A DNA stretch of 64,000 nt from Talinum fruticosum (taxonomy: Eukaryota > Streptophyta > Magnoliopsida > Caryophyllales > Talinaceae). The notes under the pieces were generated by a model. That model ran no database searches. It was not told where the DNA came from and worked only from the letters and a program-made list of their open reading frames with translations. Shown piece after piece: positions 26,914 through 39,039 of the stretch. The position numbers and the translations under genes are program-made. The DNA lies in assembly GCA_021018815.1 (NCBI GenBank), contig JAITYX010000008.1, positions 10,476,001-10,540,000 of the forward strand. Direction: 5' to 3'. Position 1 is the first letter of the stretch. Each line of letters begins with the position of its first letter.

Positions 26914-29061
26914 CTGGGGCCATGTATCCAATAGTAGCCAAATTGTTACTCAGTATTGTTGATTGATCTTCATCCAATAGCCTTGCGAGGCCAAAATCAC
27001 CAACATGGGCAACCATATCATCATCCAACAAGACATTGCTTGGCTTTAGATCACGATGTACCACTGGGATCGGATAGCCATGATGGAGATACTCTATGGC
27101 TGAAGCAACATCAATCATTATGTTCAATCGCTGAGTAAAGCTTAAGTGGCTATCACTTTCGTGCAACCACTTATCAAGGCTACCGTTTGGCATGTACTTG
27201 AACACTAAAGCTTTAAAATCGAGGTTGGAGAAACTGCTAACAATCTGCACTAAGTTTCTATGCCTAATATTCCTGAGAATTTCACTCTCTGCATCAAAAC
27301 TTTGAAAAGCTTGTCGTATCTCCATGTTGAATAACTTCACAGCCACTTCCATGCCGTCTGATAGCACAGCTTTGTAAACTGAACCAAAAGCTCCGACGCC
27401 GATTAGATTACTTTGACCGAATTGGTTGGTTGCAGCTAAAAGCTCGAAATATGAAATTTTCCTTGTACTTTTTATCATATGAGAACCATCTTGAATAGGA
27501 ATATCATTTTTCTTTTTGTTTCGAGTCATCATGTAAAATGTCAATATCAATAGAACTAAGCCAAATGCTGTCACAGGCAAGATGATTTTCAAAATCAAAC
27601 TTAGCTTGTGTTTTCCGTCAAGATTATGTGAACATGGTGGAACATGCAGTCTAGGGGGACCACAGAGCCCAGGGTTCCCCATGAAAGATGCAGCTGAAAA
27701 ATTTGCAAATGGTCCTCCAGTAGGAATTTTTCCCTCCAATTTGTTGAAAGATACGTTGAAGTACTCCAAATAAGAAAGCCCTTCCAGTGCTTTTGGGATA
27801 CCACCAGATAATTCATTTTGAGACAAGTCCAACGATTGAAGACTTCTTAATTGGCCAAATATTGCAGGGATAGAGCCCTGCAACTTGTTTCCAGATAAAG
27901 AAAAGTTACTCAGCTCTTGCATGCCACTGATTGTGCTTGGAATACCTCCTGATAGTTGGTTGTTTGATAAATCAATAAATGTTGCTACTTTCAAGTTCCC
28001 AATGTCAGCCGGAAGAGATCCTTGAAAGTTGTTGAATGATATATCCAAATAAACAAGATCTCTTAGATTAAATAACTCTGCTGGTATGCTTGACGACAAC
28101 TGATTGTTATTTAATCTGATATCTCTTAGAGAAGTCATATTTCCCAAACAGCTGGGAATCGATCCATTTAGCAGTCTATTTGCTGATAAATCCAAGTTAC
28201 CCATGTTCCTCGTTTGACATAGATCAATTGGAATGGGTCCTTGTAATTTGTTGTAATCGAGATACAACTCTTGGATCTTGGGCAACCTCCCAAGTTCCCT
28301 AGGAAGAATGCCCACTAGATTGTTGTTCTCCAAATTCAAGTACCTTAAACTTGTAAGATTGACTATCTCATTAGGAATCCTACCATTGATTTTGCAGGAA
28401 TCAATCAAAAGCTCTTGAATAGAGTGCGATAGATTTCCCAGCGACCTTGGAAGTTCTAAGTTAAGAGGATTATCTGCTAACCACAGTCTTCTCAGCCTCT
28501 TGCAATTTGTCAAAGAAGTTAAAAAGCTGACCCCTTTTGTTGTTGGTTTAGTGGTTAGATGATTATTCTGCAAGTAAAGTTCCTCCAATTGATGTAGTTT
28601 TCCGAAGGTTACTTGGTCCAAAACCCGTAAGTCTGGTTGTATGAGAGGTCTAGTTCGGATAGTCTAGTAGCATTTGAGATACAACTTGGAATGCTTCCAG
28701 TGAGTTTATTCGAGGTTGAGGCACAACTTCCGAATATTGGGTAGCAAATCACCTAAATTGTCCGGAAGCTGCCCAGAAAAATTATTTGACTCAAGATACA
28801 ACCCTTCGAGCATGGAGAGATTAAATATGGGCTGTGGAATTGTACCCCTTAGAGAATTAGAAGAAAGGCCCAAGCCCTTCAAATTTTGGAGATATCCAAC
28901 ACATTGAGGGATAGAACCACGTAGGTGATTGTCATGCAAATATATCTGCTCCATTCTCGATAAATTACAAAATGACTCCCATATATTTCCATCCAAGTTA
29001 TTTTCTTCAACACGGAGCACCGTCAACAATGACAAGCTACTCATGTCTCTTGGCAAGTTCC
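26914..29061 (-). pseudogene. Main exon: LRRs, membrane segment and kinase N-lobe to activation loop
   Basis: The 577-codon intact stretch 26888-28621 contains about 12 LRRs, the LRR cap (NPGLCGPPRLHVPPC) and a membrane helix (LILKIILPVTAFGLVLLILTF). The kinase shows the glycine loop IGVGAFGSVYKA, Lys in [22 protein letters not shown] and GYMAP, with the donor splitting the next codon. Upstream, 28706-29101 codes five more LRRs in another frame, with two frame shifts between about 28620 and 28715. The catalytic loop is HRD where this subfamily normally has HCD. Confidence 0.88.
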
Positions 29062-29906
29062 CTGTCCCATTAAATTGAGTATAAGATAATTCCTTTTCCA
29101 TAAAATACTAGGCAAAAACTATCGGTTTAAGTCGGACTAATTTCAATTTGTTTGGAAAAAGCTAATGAAACACACTTGGGTAGAAATTAGGTTAGGTAAT
29201 GTTATTTTTAGTTAGATTATACTTTAGGTTTTTTTTTCCCACTTGTCCAATAAACTTATTAAGAAACTGTAATCAATAATGATTAACCAATTTTTACGTG
29301 ATTTGGTTTGGACCCAAATTAACTCAAGTTCCAGCCAAAATTATGGGATTGTTTGCACTCTCCCTACTTGAGATTTATGACATTAATTAATTCAACTTTG
29401 TATTATTTCTTGGGTTTAATTTTTCCTCCTAATCCGTGATAATTGACATTAATTAATTCAACTTTGTATTTTTGGGTTTAAATTTTCCTCCTAATCGGTG
29501 ATAATATATGAAAATAGTACCATTGGTTTAAGATATTGACATGTCAGATAAAAACAAGAGAAATATGCTAGTATAAATTATCATAACTATCCCTAAGAGG
29601 GTATTTATGTCCATTATTTTTTGTAAATTTTCGAAAAAGAAGAAAAATATTGTGATATGAGAAAAGTTACTTAAAATGTAACTCTTTTTCTAGAGGTTAA
29701 CATCATAAACCTCAATAGGTAAGAGTGCGAAACTTTTTTTTTTTATTTTTTATGTTGCCTTAATTCAAAGTAAAACATGCAATTTAATATTGATTCCAGG
29801 TAATATAAAATAGATCATTGGAGTTGAGTTCATCTTTAGCTTAATTAAGCCAACATTTCCGGACCACAGAGCATTAATTTCAATAGTCACGAGATATGTA
29901 TGCTAC
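29062..29906. other. Receptor kinase intron with a ~65-bp tandem duplication
   Basis: Between 29379 and 29500 a unit starting GACATTAATTAATTCAACTTTGTATT and ending CCTCCTAATCSGTGATAAT occurs twice in tandem with small differences. The rest of the intron is AT-rich and featureless. Confidence 0.7.
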
Positions 29907-31051
29907 CTGATAAGCCAGCTTTTTCGAGAGTAATTATCTTAAGTGAAGTCAAATTGGAGACTGAATCAGGTATTGTGCCTGCACATTGTTAAATCATAAA
30001 TCAGTTGCAATTATTATATCTTTCAGTTTAGTTCAACAAGTTCTCTCTCACTAAGACATATATACAATAATATACCTGTCAAATTATTGTCGCCTAGATA
30101 TAGCTCTTGAATTAGAGGCAACGTCCCGATTTTCTCTGGAATTCGATCACTTAAAACATTGTATGATAAGGACAATATTCGAAGCTTTCTACAGTTGCTT
30201 AGGTTGGACGGGATTGGCCCAGTTAGTTGATTGTCAGAGGCACTTATACCTTCAATTTCAGACAGATTACCACATATGTCACCTGGTAGCTCACCAGTTA
30301 ACCGATTACTTGCTAGGCTGATTATCTTCAATGAAGATATATTGAATACATTTGAAGGGATGTTGCCTGTCACATACAAACGAAAGGGTGATACATGATA
30401 GTTAACAAGTTCGGAGCTTCAACATTGCCAGATAAAAAGAAAAGTAAAAGGATGGTAAATGGCAATTCTGAAAAATTGAATTTACAGTAAGTATATAACC
30501 TCCGTTTTCTCCTAAAAAAACATGTAAGTGACGTTTAAACATTTATTATTAAATATAAAACATTATATGCTCTAATAATATTGTAATATCCTTCTAAAAT
30601 ATGTTAAATAGCATCATCTAAAAGCAGAGAATATTCGTCCAACCTTTACCCCAAAAAAGTCGCCCTTCTTAAAAACAAGTTGTCCTTCCTGTTTTTACTT
30701 TCATACAAATGAAAAAATGTTACTCCTTTCGTTTCAAAATACATGTTATTTTAAAATTATAAGAAAATATCAAAGCAATACTAAATTCATGAAAAATTTA
30801 TATTAAAAGACCACATTGTCTTAAAATTTTATTGAAAATGAAGAAAATCAATAAAAAAAAAAACAAAATTATCCTGGGATCTCACGCTGACACAATTTAA
30901 CCACACTAAAGCATAATTTGTAGGCCCGGAGGACTTGTGCAAGGTGCCTCAGGGAAATAAATACCTCACTTTATACGATGGATGAAAATAACTATGGCTA
31001 TATAGTCTACCTTGTCTAGAAAATTAAAATTTTCAGGATAATGGGTCGTAC

Positions 31052-32116
31052 CTGTCAATTGGTTAACATTTAGATATAATTCTTGAAGCATAGGTAGCTT
31101 TTCAATGCTTTGAGGAATACTGCCCGTAAAATTGTTATATCCCAAATCTAAGATTTGAAGCTTTCTGCAATTCCCTAAATTGATGGAGATATTACCAGTT
31201 AAATGATTGTGGGGTAAATTGATCTCTTTGACGGATGTAATACCGTTGCAGAGATCATCTGGAAGGCTTCCAGTCAAGCTATTCTCTCTGAGTGTAATGA
31301 TCTGCAGAGATGAAAGGTTGAAGATGGCCGAAGGAAGATTCCCTATATCATTCAAATAAAAGTTGTAGAGTTAATCAACCATAGAAGAAATTCAATGCAG
31401 TATAAATGAAAAGCCATACCAAATATTCAGATAATCTGATATAACAGTACATTTTTTTACATCCAAAATAAGTCGTGCTTCCTGTCCTTACTTTTATAAT
31501 AATGGAAAAATCTTACTATTTCTGTTTTAAAATACATGTTGTTTTAAGGTTACGAGGAATACAAAGTAACACTAAATTCATGAAAAAATTTGTATTAAAA
31601 AATCAAATTGTCGCAAAATTTTATTGAAATTGAAGAAAGTGAATGAGAAAAGGAGAGATTATCCCAAGATTTAACTATGCTAAAGCATAATTCGTAAGCC
31701 CGGAGGATTTACGCAAGGTACCTCTGGAAAATAAATACCTCACTTTATACGATGGATGAAAATAACTATGGCTATATAGTTTACCTTGTGTAGAAAATTA
31801 AAATTTTCAGGATAATGGGTCGTACCTGTCAACTGGTTACCAGTTAGATATAATTCTTGAAGCATAGATAGCTTTTCAATGCTTTGAGGAATACTGCCCG
31901 TAAAATTGTTATAAGCCAAGTCTAAGATTTGAAGCTTTCTGCAATTCCCTAAATTGATGGAGATATTGCCAGTTAAATGATTGTGGGTTAAAATGATCTC
32001 TTTGACGGATGTAATACCGTTGCAGAGATCATCTGGAAGGCTTCCAGTCAAGCTATTGTCTCTGAGTGTAATGATCTGCAGAGATGAAAGGTTGAAGATG
32101 GCCAAAGGAAGATTCC
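31052..32116 (-). repeat. Two tandem copies of a 774-bp exon-plus-intron unit
   Basis: Exons 31052-31342 and 31826-32116 are nearly identical and start exactly 774 bp apart. Each codes GNLP(S/L)AIFNLSSLQII... through ...QLTG, four LRRs. The flanking introns are also alike, including GATAATGGGTCGTACCTGTC at the donor and a degraded Stowaway-like patch. A third copy is at 35494-35784. Confidence 0.92.
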
Positions 32117-32219
32117 CTATATCATTCAAATAAAAGTTGTAGAGTTAATCAATCATAGAAGAAATTCAATGCAGTATAAATGAAAAGCCATACCAGATAT
32201 TCAGATAATCTGATATAAC

Positions 32220-35108
32220 TGTAAGACCCCGAAATTTCGGTGTTTGCTTGCTAGTGAATCAAATTATTAAATTAAGTGAATTAGAATTTTTCCGAGTCGG
32301 AATTAGAAACCCGAGAACCGAAACCGAGCATGGGCTAGCTTATTGGGCCTTGAGAAGCTAGTTGGGCCCAATTAAAAAAAGAAAAAAAAAGAAAAAGGGA
32401 ATGAGAATGGGGATTGCTGGCAGTGAGGAGGAGCTGTCAAGATTAAGCAAAGAGAGAGAGGGGGTCCAATTGGAATTAGGCAACAAGCCCATTGTGTGTA
32501 ATTAGGAGAAGAGGAGAGAGAAGGGGGCTGAGAGGAACGAAGAAGCGAAGCGAGGAAAAGAAAAAAAAGGAACGGGAAAGCGAGCAAGGGAAAGCAAGAG
32601 AAGGGAGATCGGGCGAGGGCGAGCAGAGCGAAAGCGAGAGAGCGAGGAGGCCGGTGGCCGCCTGAACGGCAAGGGCGCCGTCGCCGGTGGGCAAGGGAGA
32701 GAGGGGCTCGGGAGGCCGAGCAAAGCAAAAGCGGAAACAGGGGAAAGCGAGAGGGAGCAGAACGCACGGAGGGAGAGGAAGAGCGAGCGGGCGCGGAACG
32801 AGAAAACGCCGAAACCGACTGCCGGCGGGCACGGCGAGCCCGAGGACAGGCGGCTGGACGAAGGAGAAAGGAAAAGGGGAGCGAAGGAAAGAAGAAGCAG
32901 AGCAGAGACAAAAGCAGAGGGCAGAGCGAGAGAGGGAAGCGAGAGGGACGAAGAACCGTAAGCGAGAGATAGGCGTAAGAGAAAGCAAAACCCAAATCGA
33001 AACCCAATCCGAAACCTCAGTAGAACTGAATTCTTAGAACCTCTAAGAATTTAAGGTGAGTAGTCTGAATTCATCCTCTCGAAATAAAATGAATTAGGTG
33101 GCTTGAACTCAAAATTGATGCATGAAATTGGAAACCCTAAGCTAATTGAAGAAGCTAGAGGCCTAAATTCACTAAATTAGCCACTCACGAATCAAGAGCA
33201 TGTTGTGAATTTGTGATGTTTATCTAGTTCTGAAATTGTGATGTTTAAATACGATTGAGCATGATTAGTGAGAATTGAACGGGATTAGCTTGAACAGAAT
33301 TAGGGAGAGAAATCGGGAAGTTAACTTCATGATTCGTATGCAGATTTTTCAAGTAAATAAGCATGCTGTCCGAATTTCGTGAATTCATGTGTAGCCCGAA
33401 ACTCCTGAAACTTTTACTGCAGCTTCCTGATGATTTATGAGAAATTCCTGTAAAATTTCGTATGCATTGGATGAGTAGATTGGGAGATATGCAATATTAA
33501 GTGAAAATGTTCTGTTTTGGGCTAAATCGCATATAAGTGAGTAACTGAATTAAGAATTGAGATTTAAGAAGTTATGTGGCTAGATTAAAAGATATTTATC
33601 GATTAAGTAAAGTTGTAGAACCATTAACCACTTATACGCGATAATACGCGATCATGAAAACGATAAGTTCGTTGATTAGGAATCCTAGTTGGCATGTTTA
33701 TGTGATTATGTGTTTATCCTGAATTCATCGATTATAAATGACATAAGCATGCGTATGTGAAATGAATTGATCGTACTTGAGTTGGAACTTGCTTATGTGA
33801 ATTGCTTGCTTCGAAGAAGTTACGCATGAACTTGTTGAGCATGAATTATATGAATTAAGTATATCTTAGGTATAAGTAATAAGAAGATAAGAAACATAAA
33901 GAACTAAAGAAGGGAGAAAGGATTGTGTTATTGATCTAAGACCCCACAAATTAAAGAACCCTCTCGAAGCTATGGCCATAGAAGTGTCTGTCAACCCGAA
34001 GCCACGAATTGAATTGCTTCCACTAAGAATTGACAAGTATGCGTCCTTCGGGGATGGGAGGCTGCCTCGAGGCCACGAATTGTTATGCCTCGAGGCCACG
34101 AACTGTATGCCTCCGTGAACCGAGCCCACGAATTGTTTTGGCTCCAAGAACTGGGTCTTTAGAGCAGTGCATAAATCTTCTTTCCATTCGAACTAAGAAA
34201 ACTTAAAAGAAGTATGTTATGAAGAAACGAATGATCGTGCATATCGAATAAGAAAGAAAGAACCAATGATTTATGAAATGCACGATTGAACTCAAGAAGA
34301 AGAATAAGAAGAAGATCGAATCTCGTTTTCATAAGAAATGTGTGCCATAAGAACTAAGATATGATTTATGTGATGAATGATTTACATGATGAATGATTCT
34401 ATGACTTACTTGTGTAGAAATATGAATGAAGTATGTTTAATTGAATTCATGAATAAGTGATGTCATTATGATTCTCGGCAAGTTGGTAAGTTTAGAATCT
34501 CGCATGTCTTAAACTTATTTGATCCGAATCGCATGTTATGAATGAGTTATGAACTTACGTGTGTTTGTTAATGAATTAATGTGCAAAGTGAAACCCGGGG
34601 TTGGGTTTGGGTTATTCATCGGGCTAGTGAGCTCATGACATCATCAACATTTCAGGTGCAGAAGTTAAGACTCCCTGGAGTTGCTTTTGGCTATTAGAAG
34701 AAGCGAACCATCGGATAGGACTTCTCCGGACTTCTCTCGTACTTTATGTTTTTCATGCTTGTAAAGACTGGTTGTATGTGAACTTAAGTTGATTATGAAT
34801 GTAAAATCCCTATGTGAATACTCCGAGCGTGGGGCTCGTTGAGTTGTGTTGTGTTTCTCCGAGCGTGTGGCTCGTTGAGTTTTAGATTGTGTTTCGTGCG
34901 GGATTAGGGCTTTAAGCCCATGGGTTTAGCCAGCTTACGGAGGAAACTTTGCCGAAATTTCCAGAAAAACCTTTGAAAGCCTAGAATTACGTTTCCGCCA
35001 ATCCAAGAAAGGATTATTAACCCCAAGTTGAGATCTTAAGCAGCCTTAGGGGTTCTTCTCGGGAACCCCGGCATGTAATACTCCTAGGGTGGGTCTAGGG
35101 GTGTTACA
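32220..35108 (+). mobile_element. Solo-LTR-like element, 2889 bp, inside a receptor kinase intron
   Basis: Begins TGTAAGACCCCG and ends GGGGTGTTACA, with a perfect 5-bp duplication ATAAC (32215-32219 and 35109-35113). The uninterrupted intron sequence is known from the sister copy near 31430, so both borders are certain. A purine-rich GC-rich zone at 32450-32990 is followed by a donor-like site (aaggtgagtag). Near 33990-34150 are repeated GGCCACGAATTG-type units. No protein-coding domain is seen. It is best read as a long solo LTR of a gypsy (Tat/Ogre-like) family. Confidence 0.85.
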
Positions 35109-35493
35109 ATAACAGTACATTTTTTACATCCAAAATAAGTCGTGCTTCCTGTCCTTACTTTTATAATAATGGAAAAATCTTACTATTTCCGTTTTAAAAT
35201 ATATGTTGTTTTAAGGTTATGAGAGAATACAAAGTAACACTAAATTTATGAAAAAATTTGTATTAGAAAACCAAATTGTTGCAAAATTTTATTGAAATTG
35301 AAGAAAGTGAATGAGAAAAGGAGAGATTATCCCAAGATTTAACTATGCTGAAGCATAATTTGTAAGCCCGGAGGACTTACGCAAGGTACCTCAGGAAAAT
35401 AAATACCTCACTTTATACGATGGATGAAAATAATTATGGCTATATAGTTTACCTTGTGTAGAAAATTAAAATTTTCAGGATAATGGGTCGTAC

Positions 35494-35784
35494 CTGTCAA
35501 TTGGTTACCAGTTAGATATAATTCTTGAAGCATAGATAGCTTTTCAATGCTTTGAGGAATACTGCCCGTAAAATTGTTATAAGCCAAGTCTAAGATTTGA
35601 AGCTTTCTGCAATTCCCTAAATTGATGGAGATATTGCCAGTTAAATGATTGTGGGTTAAAATGATCTCTTTGACGGATGTAATACCGTTGCAGAGATCAT
35701 CTGGAAGGCTTCCAGTCAAGCTATTCTCTCTGAGTATAATGATCTGAAGAGATGAAAGGTTGAAGATGGCCAAAGGAACATTCC
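35494..35784 (-). repeat. Third copy of the 774-bp LRR exon unit
   Basis: It differs from exon 31826-32116 by only a few residues. The offset between the two is 3668 bp. Subtracting the 2889-bp insertion and its 5-bp duplication leaves exactly 774 bp, so the three units were tandem before the LTR element arrived. Confidence 0.92.
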
Positions 35785-36823
35785 CTATATCATTCAAATA
35801 AAAGTTGTAGAGTTAGTCGCCATAGAAGAAATTCAATGCAGTATACATGAAAAGCCATACCAGATATTCAGATAATCTGGTATAAGAAGAGTACATTCAG
35901 TCGACAGGTGTATGATAATAATCCAATGAATAGTGGTCAAACCAATAATACTAGGGCGAGTCCGGCCTCAAGCAACATACCTGTCAAACGATTGTGGCTA
36001 AGATAGAGCTCTTGAATAACAGGCAACATTCCGATTTCCTCAGGAATTCTACCAGTGAAAGCATTATATGACAAATCCACTGATTGAAGATTTCGGCAGT
36101 TGCTTAGTTTGGACGGAATTGGGCCACTTAGCAGATTGTCATCGACATTTATCATATTAATTTCAGGAAGATTATCACATATGTCATTTGGTAGCCCACC
36201 AACTAGCCTATTGTCCTCAAGGCTGAGCGTCCATAACGAAGATAGATTGAATATGGCCCAGGGGATGTTCCCTGTCACATATAAACATAAAGGACGATAC
36301 TCGATAGTTAATGAGCTTAATGAAACCTTTGGGTAATTTGATCTTTTAACATAAATTTTATATTTTTTCAGTATTAGTTTACAGTCTAAAAACAATAAGT
36401 ATTGTGAAATTGATGGAGTAATAAAAAAAAATAGATATATAGCTCATATTTAGTGGGACTCAAATATGGATGGCTTCATTGTCTATCTTATCTAGAAATT
36501 TTATTATTTTAGTTTCAAGTGAAAAAGTCATACCTGTTAATTGGTTGGCATATAGATATAGTTCTTCAAGCACAAAAAGCTCTCCAATATTTTCAGGAAT
36601 ACTCCCTGTAAAATTGTTATTCGCCAAAGACAATACTTGAAGCTTTCTGCATTTTCCTAAATGGCTAGGAATATTGCCAGTTAAATAATTGTAGGACAAA
36701 TACATCTTTTCCATGGATGGAAGGCAGCTGCAAAGATCATCCGGAAGACTTCCAGTCAATTTGTTGTCACTGAGTCTAATAAATTGAAGAGATGAGATAT
36801 TGAAGATAGCCAAAGGAATCTCC

Positions 36824-37447
36824 CTACATCATTTACATATCAAGTTAGGTTCATGAGCAACACGTATGATACATATGTGGCAACATCACTATGATAATTA
36901 AAGTCTATTTTAAAATTTTATTTATTTTTAAAAAAATTTAGATAATACTTAAATTAAAAATACCAATTTGATCAATCCAACAATTAATAGATGTTTACAA
37001 ATTTTAAATAAAAATGTAAATTAGTATTTTAAATTTATGTACTATTAAATTAGTAATAGAATATTATTTTTAAGAAAAATCCAAACATTTAACAAAGAAA
37101 TAATTTAAATGTGGAAACAACAAAGAAATTTAATATAAGTTAAAAGATTTAAAAATAATTAGTATATAATTATTATAGTCATGTGTCTTATCAATAGTTA
37201 GTGATAGAAATTTATGCCTAAAAATATTAAAAAATTAAAAAAGAAATAATTTAATGTGAAACAAAAATCATTGTGAGTTGCAGTAGTACAAAATTTTTAG
37301 TATATTATCAAAGGAAAAAGTCAAAGAAGAAATATTCAACTATTCTATTAAATAATATTTTAAATTATCTACTAAACGAAGTGACTATTGAAATATCTAA
37401 ATAATTAGTATATCATTATTGAAAAATCTAAAAAGAAATGATTTGTC
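36824..37447. other. AT-rich intron of the receptor kinase, nothing recognised
   Basis: Low-complexity AT-rich sequence, with no coding signal and no element ends found. Confidence 0.5.
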
Positions 37448-38043
37448 ATGAAAAATCTTGGAGTTCCCATAATCTCCACCAGACTCACAAAAGTTGATTG
37501 TGCTCTATTGGTCGATAAGATTACAGCAAAGATCAAAGTGTGGAGGAGGCACTTTTCATATGTAGGGAGAGCTCAATTAGTACAGTCAGTGCTCATGGGA
37601 ATACTGGGATTTTGTGCAAATACTTTCGTTTGATCACAAGTCCTGAAGCAGATTGAGGCAAAGTGCAGAAAGTTCCTCCGGGGAGATAATGACACTAACT
37701 CTATGACCCCTTTGTTGCAGCTTGTAATGTCAATCTAAACAATATGGAGGGGCAAGTTTGAGAAATATCAGATTGTGGAACAAGGAACTCGTGGCAAAGT
37801 ATGTATGTATTCATAGGCTGTAGCTCAGAAGGAGGATAATATATGGGTGAAGTGGATTCATGGACACTACTTTAGGAGGAAGGGATGGTGGGCATACACA
37901 CTTAAGTCAGATACTTGCTGGTATTGGAACAACATTTATGAAGTCAAGGAGCAGTTTAAGGCAGGATCAACTGAAGATTGGAGATGGCAGACATCAGCAA
38001 ATAAGGTGTACCCAATCAAAAGTGGATATCTTTGGCTCTTATG
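37448..38043 (+). pseudogene. LINE reverse transcriptase C-terminal fragment
   Basis: Reads LGVPIISTRLTKVDC ... ITAKIKVWRRHFSYVGRAQL ... FCANTF, then in other frames IEAKCRKFLRG and MKWIHGHYFRRKGWWAY. These are standard plant L1-type blocks after the catalytic core (the region before zf-RVT). Stops and frameshifts show decay. It lies antisense in the 2.8-kb intron after the first receptor exon. Confidence 0.85.
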
Positions 38044-38416
38044 AGCAGAAACTAAAGTCTTTTCACTTATTACCAAAAAAAACGAAATATCTAACTCAAC
38101 TATTAATAGTGTAACTTATACTTTGATAAAATTAAATAACGTAACTAAATAAAATTAAAAAATAGTATTACAATAGAATGACATATAAAATGAATTAAAT
38201 ATGAATAGTTAAAAATAGGTTGCTAGAATAACTCATATAAATTTCATTAAAAAAATAATAACTCATATAAAAATTAAAAAAGCATAATAAAAGTGATTAC
38301 ACTATATTCTCATTCCTTATCCTTTTTTATTTTAAATAATTGGTGAGCGAAAAATTAACCCTTTTTCTCGTTTATCATGTGTATCTGTCTCCCAACTAAA
38401 AACCACTAGGGAAATG

Positions 38417-39039
38417 TAAACCTGGCAATTGGGGTCATTCGGTTCGGGTTCGGTTCGGGCTAAGTTCGGTTCGGGTCAAGTTCGGGTCGATTTCGTTCGG
38501 GTTCGGTTCGGGTTCGGTTTGGGTCAACTTTGGTTCGGGTCAACTTCGGGTCAATCTCGTTCGGGTCGGGTTCGGGTTAATTTCAAATCGGGTCAAATTC
38601 GGGTCGGTTTCGGTTCGAATTGGGTCAATGTCGGTTCGGGTAGATTTTGAGTATGGTTCAGGTTAACCATATACAATACAATATTATCAAGTCCACCACC
38701 ATCCCTTGGTATGGATTCACTTGAATATGATTTAAGGTCGATCAAAATTATACCATTACAAGCACAAAAGTCCATCCCGAGAGACCCACTAAAAAATGTG
38801 GGTTGGGTCAAATTCGGATTCTAGTCGGGTCGGGTTTGGGTAACTTTTATTCGAGTTCGGGTCAAAATCGGGTTCGGGTCCGATTCGGTTCGGGTTGTAT
38901 TAGGTTCAATTGTATTTCGGATCGGTTCATTTCGGTTTTCGAGTTAAAATCGGTTCAACTATTTCGGATGTCGGTTCGGTTTGGATTTCGGGTCGTTCGG
39001 ATTGACCCGTTCGATCTCGGGTCGGTTTTGCCAGGTCTA
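38417..39039. mobile_element. hAT-like non-autonomous element filled with TTCGGGT repeats, 623 bp
   Basis: The ends are inverted: TAAACCTGGCAA at 38417 and, from the other strand, TAGACCTGGCAA at 39039. The flanks share GGAAATG (38410-38416 and 39040-39046), a 7-8 bp duplication as in hAT elements. The body has two blocks of degenerate (GG)TTCGGGTC repeats around a unique ~160-bp centre (38650-38815). The repeats give spurious Gly/Phe/Arg-rich frames. Confidence 0.75.

Noticed and set aside
32372..33037. Open frames of 116-211 codons on both strands
   Set aside because: They come from the purine-rich tract of the 32220-35108 element. Low complexity with several frames open at once.
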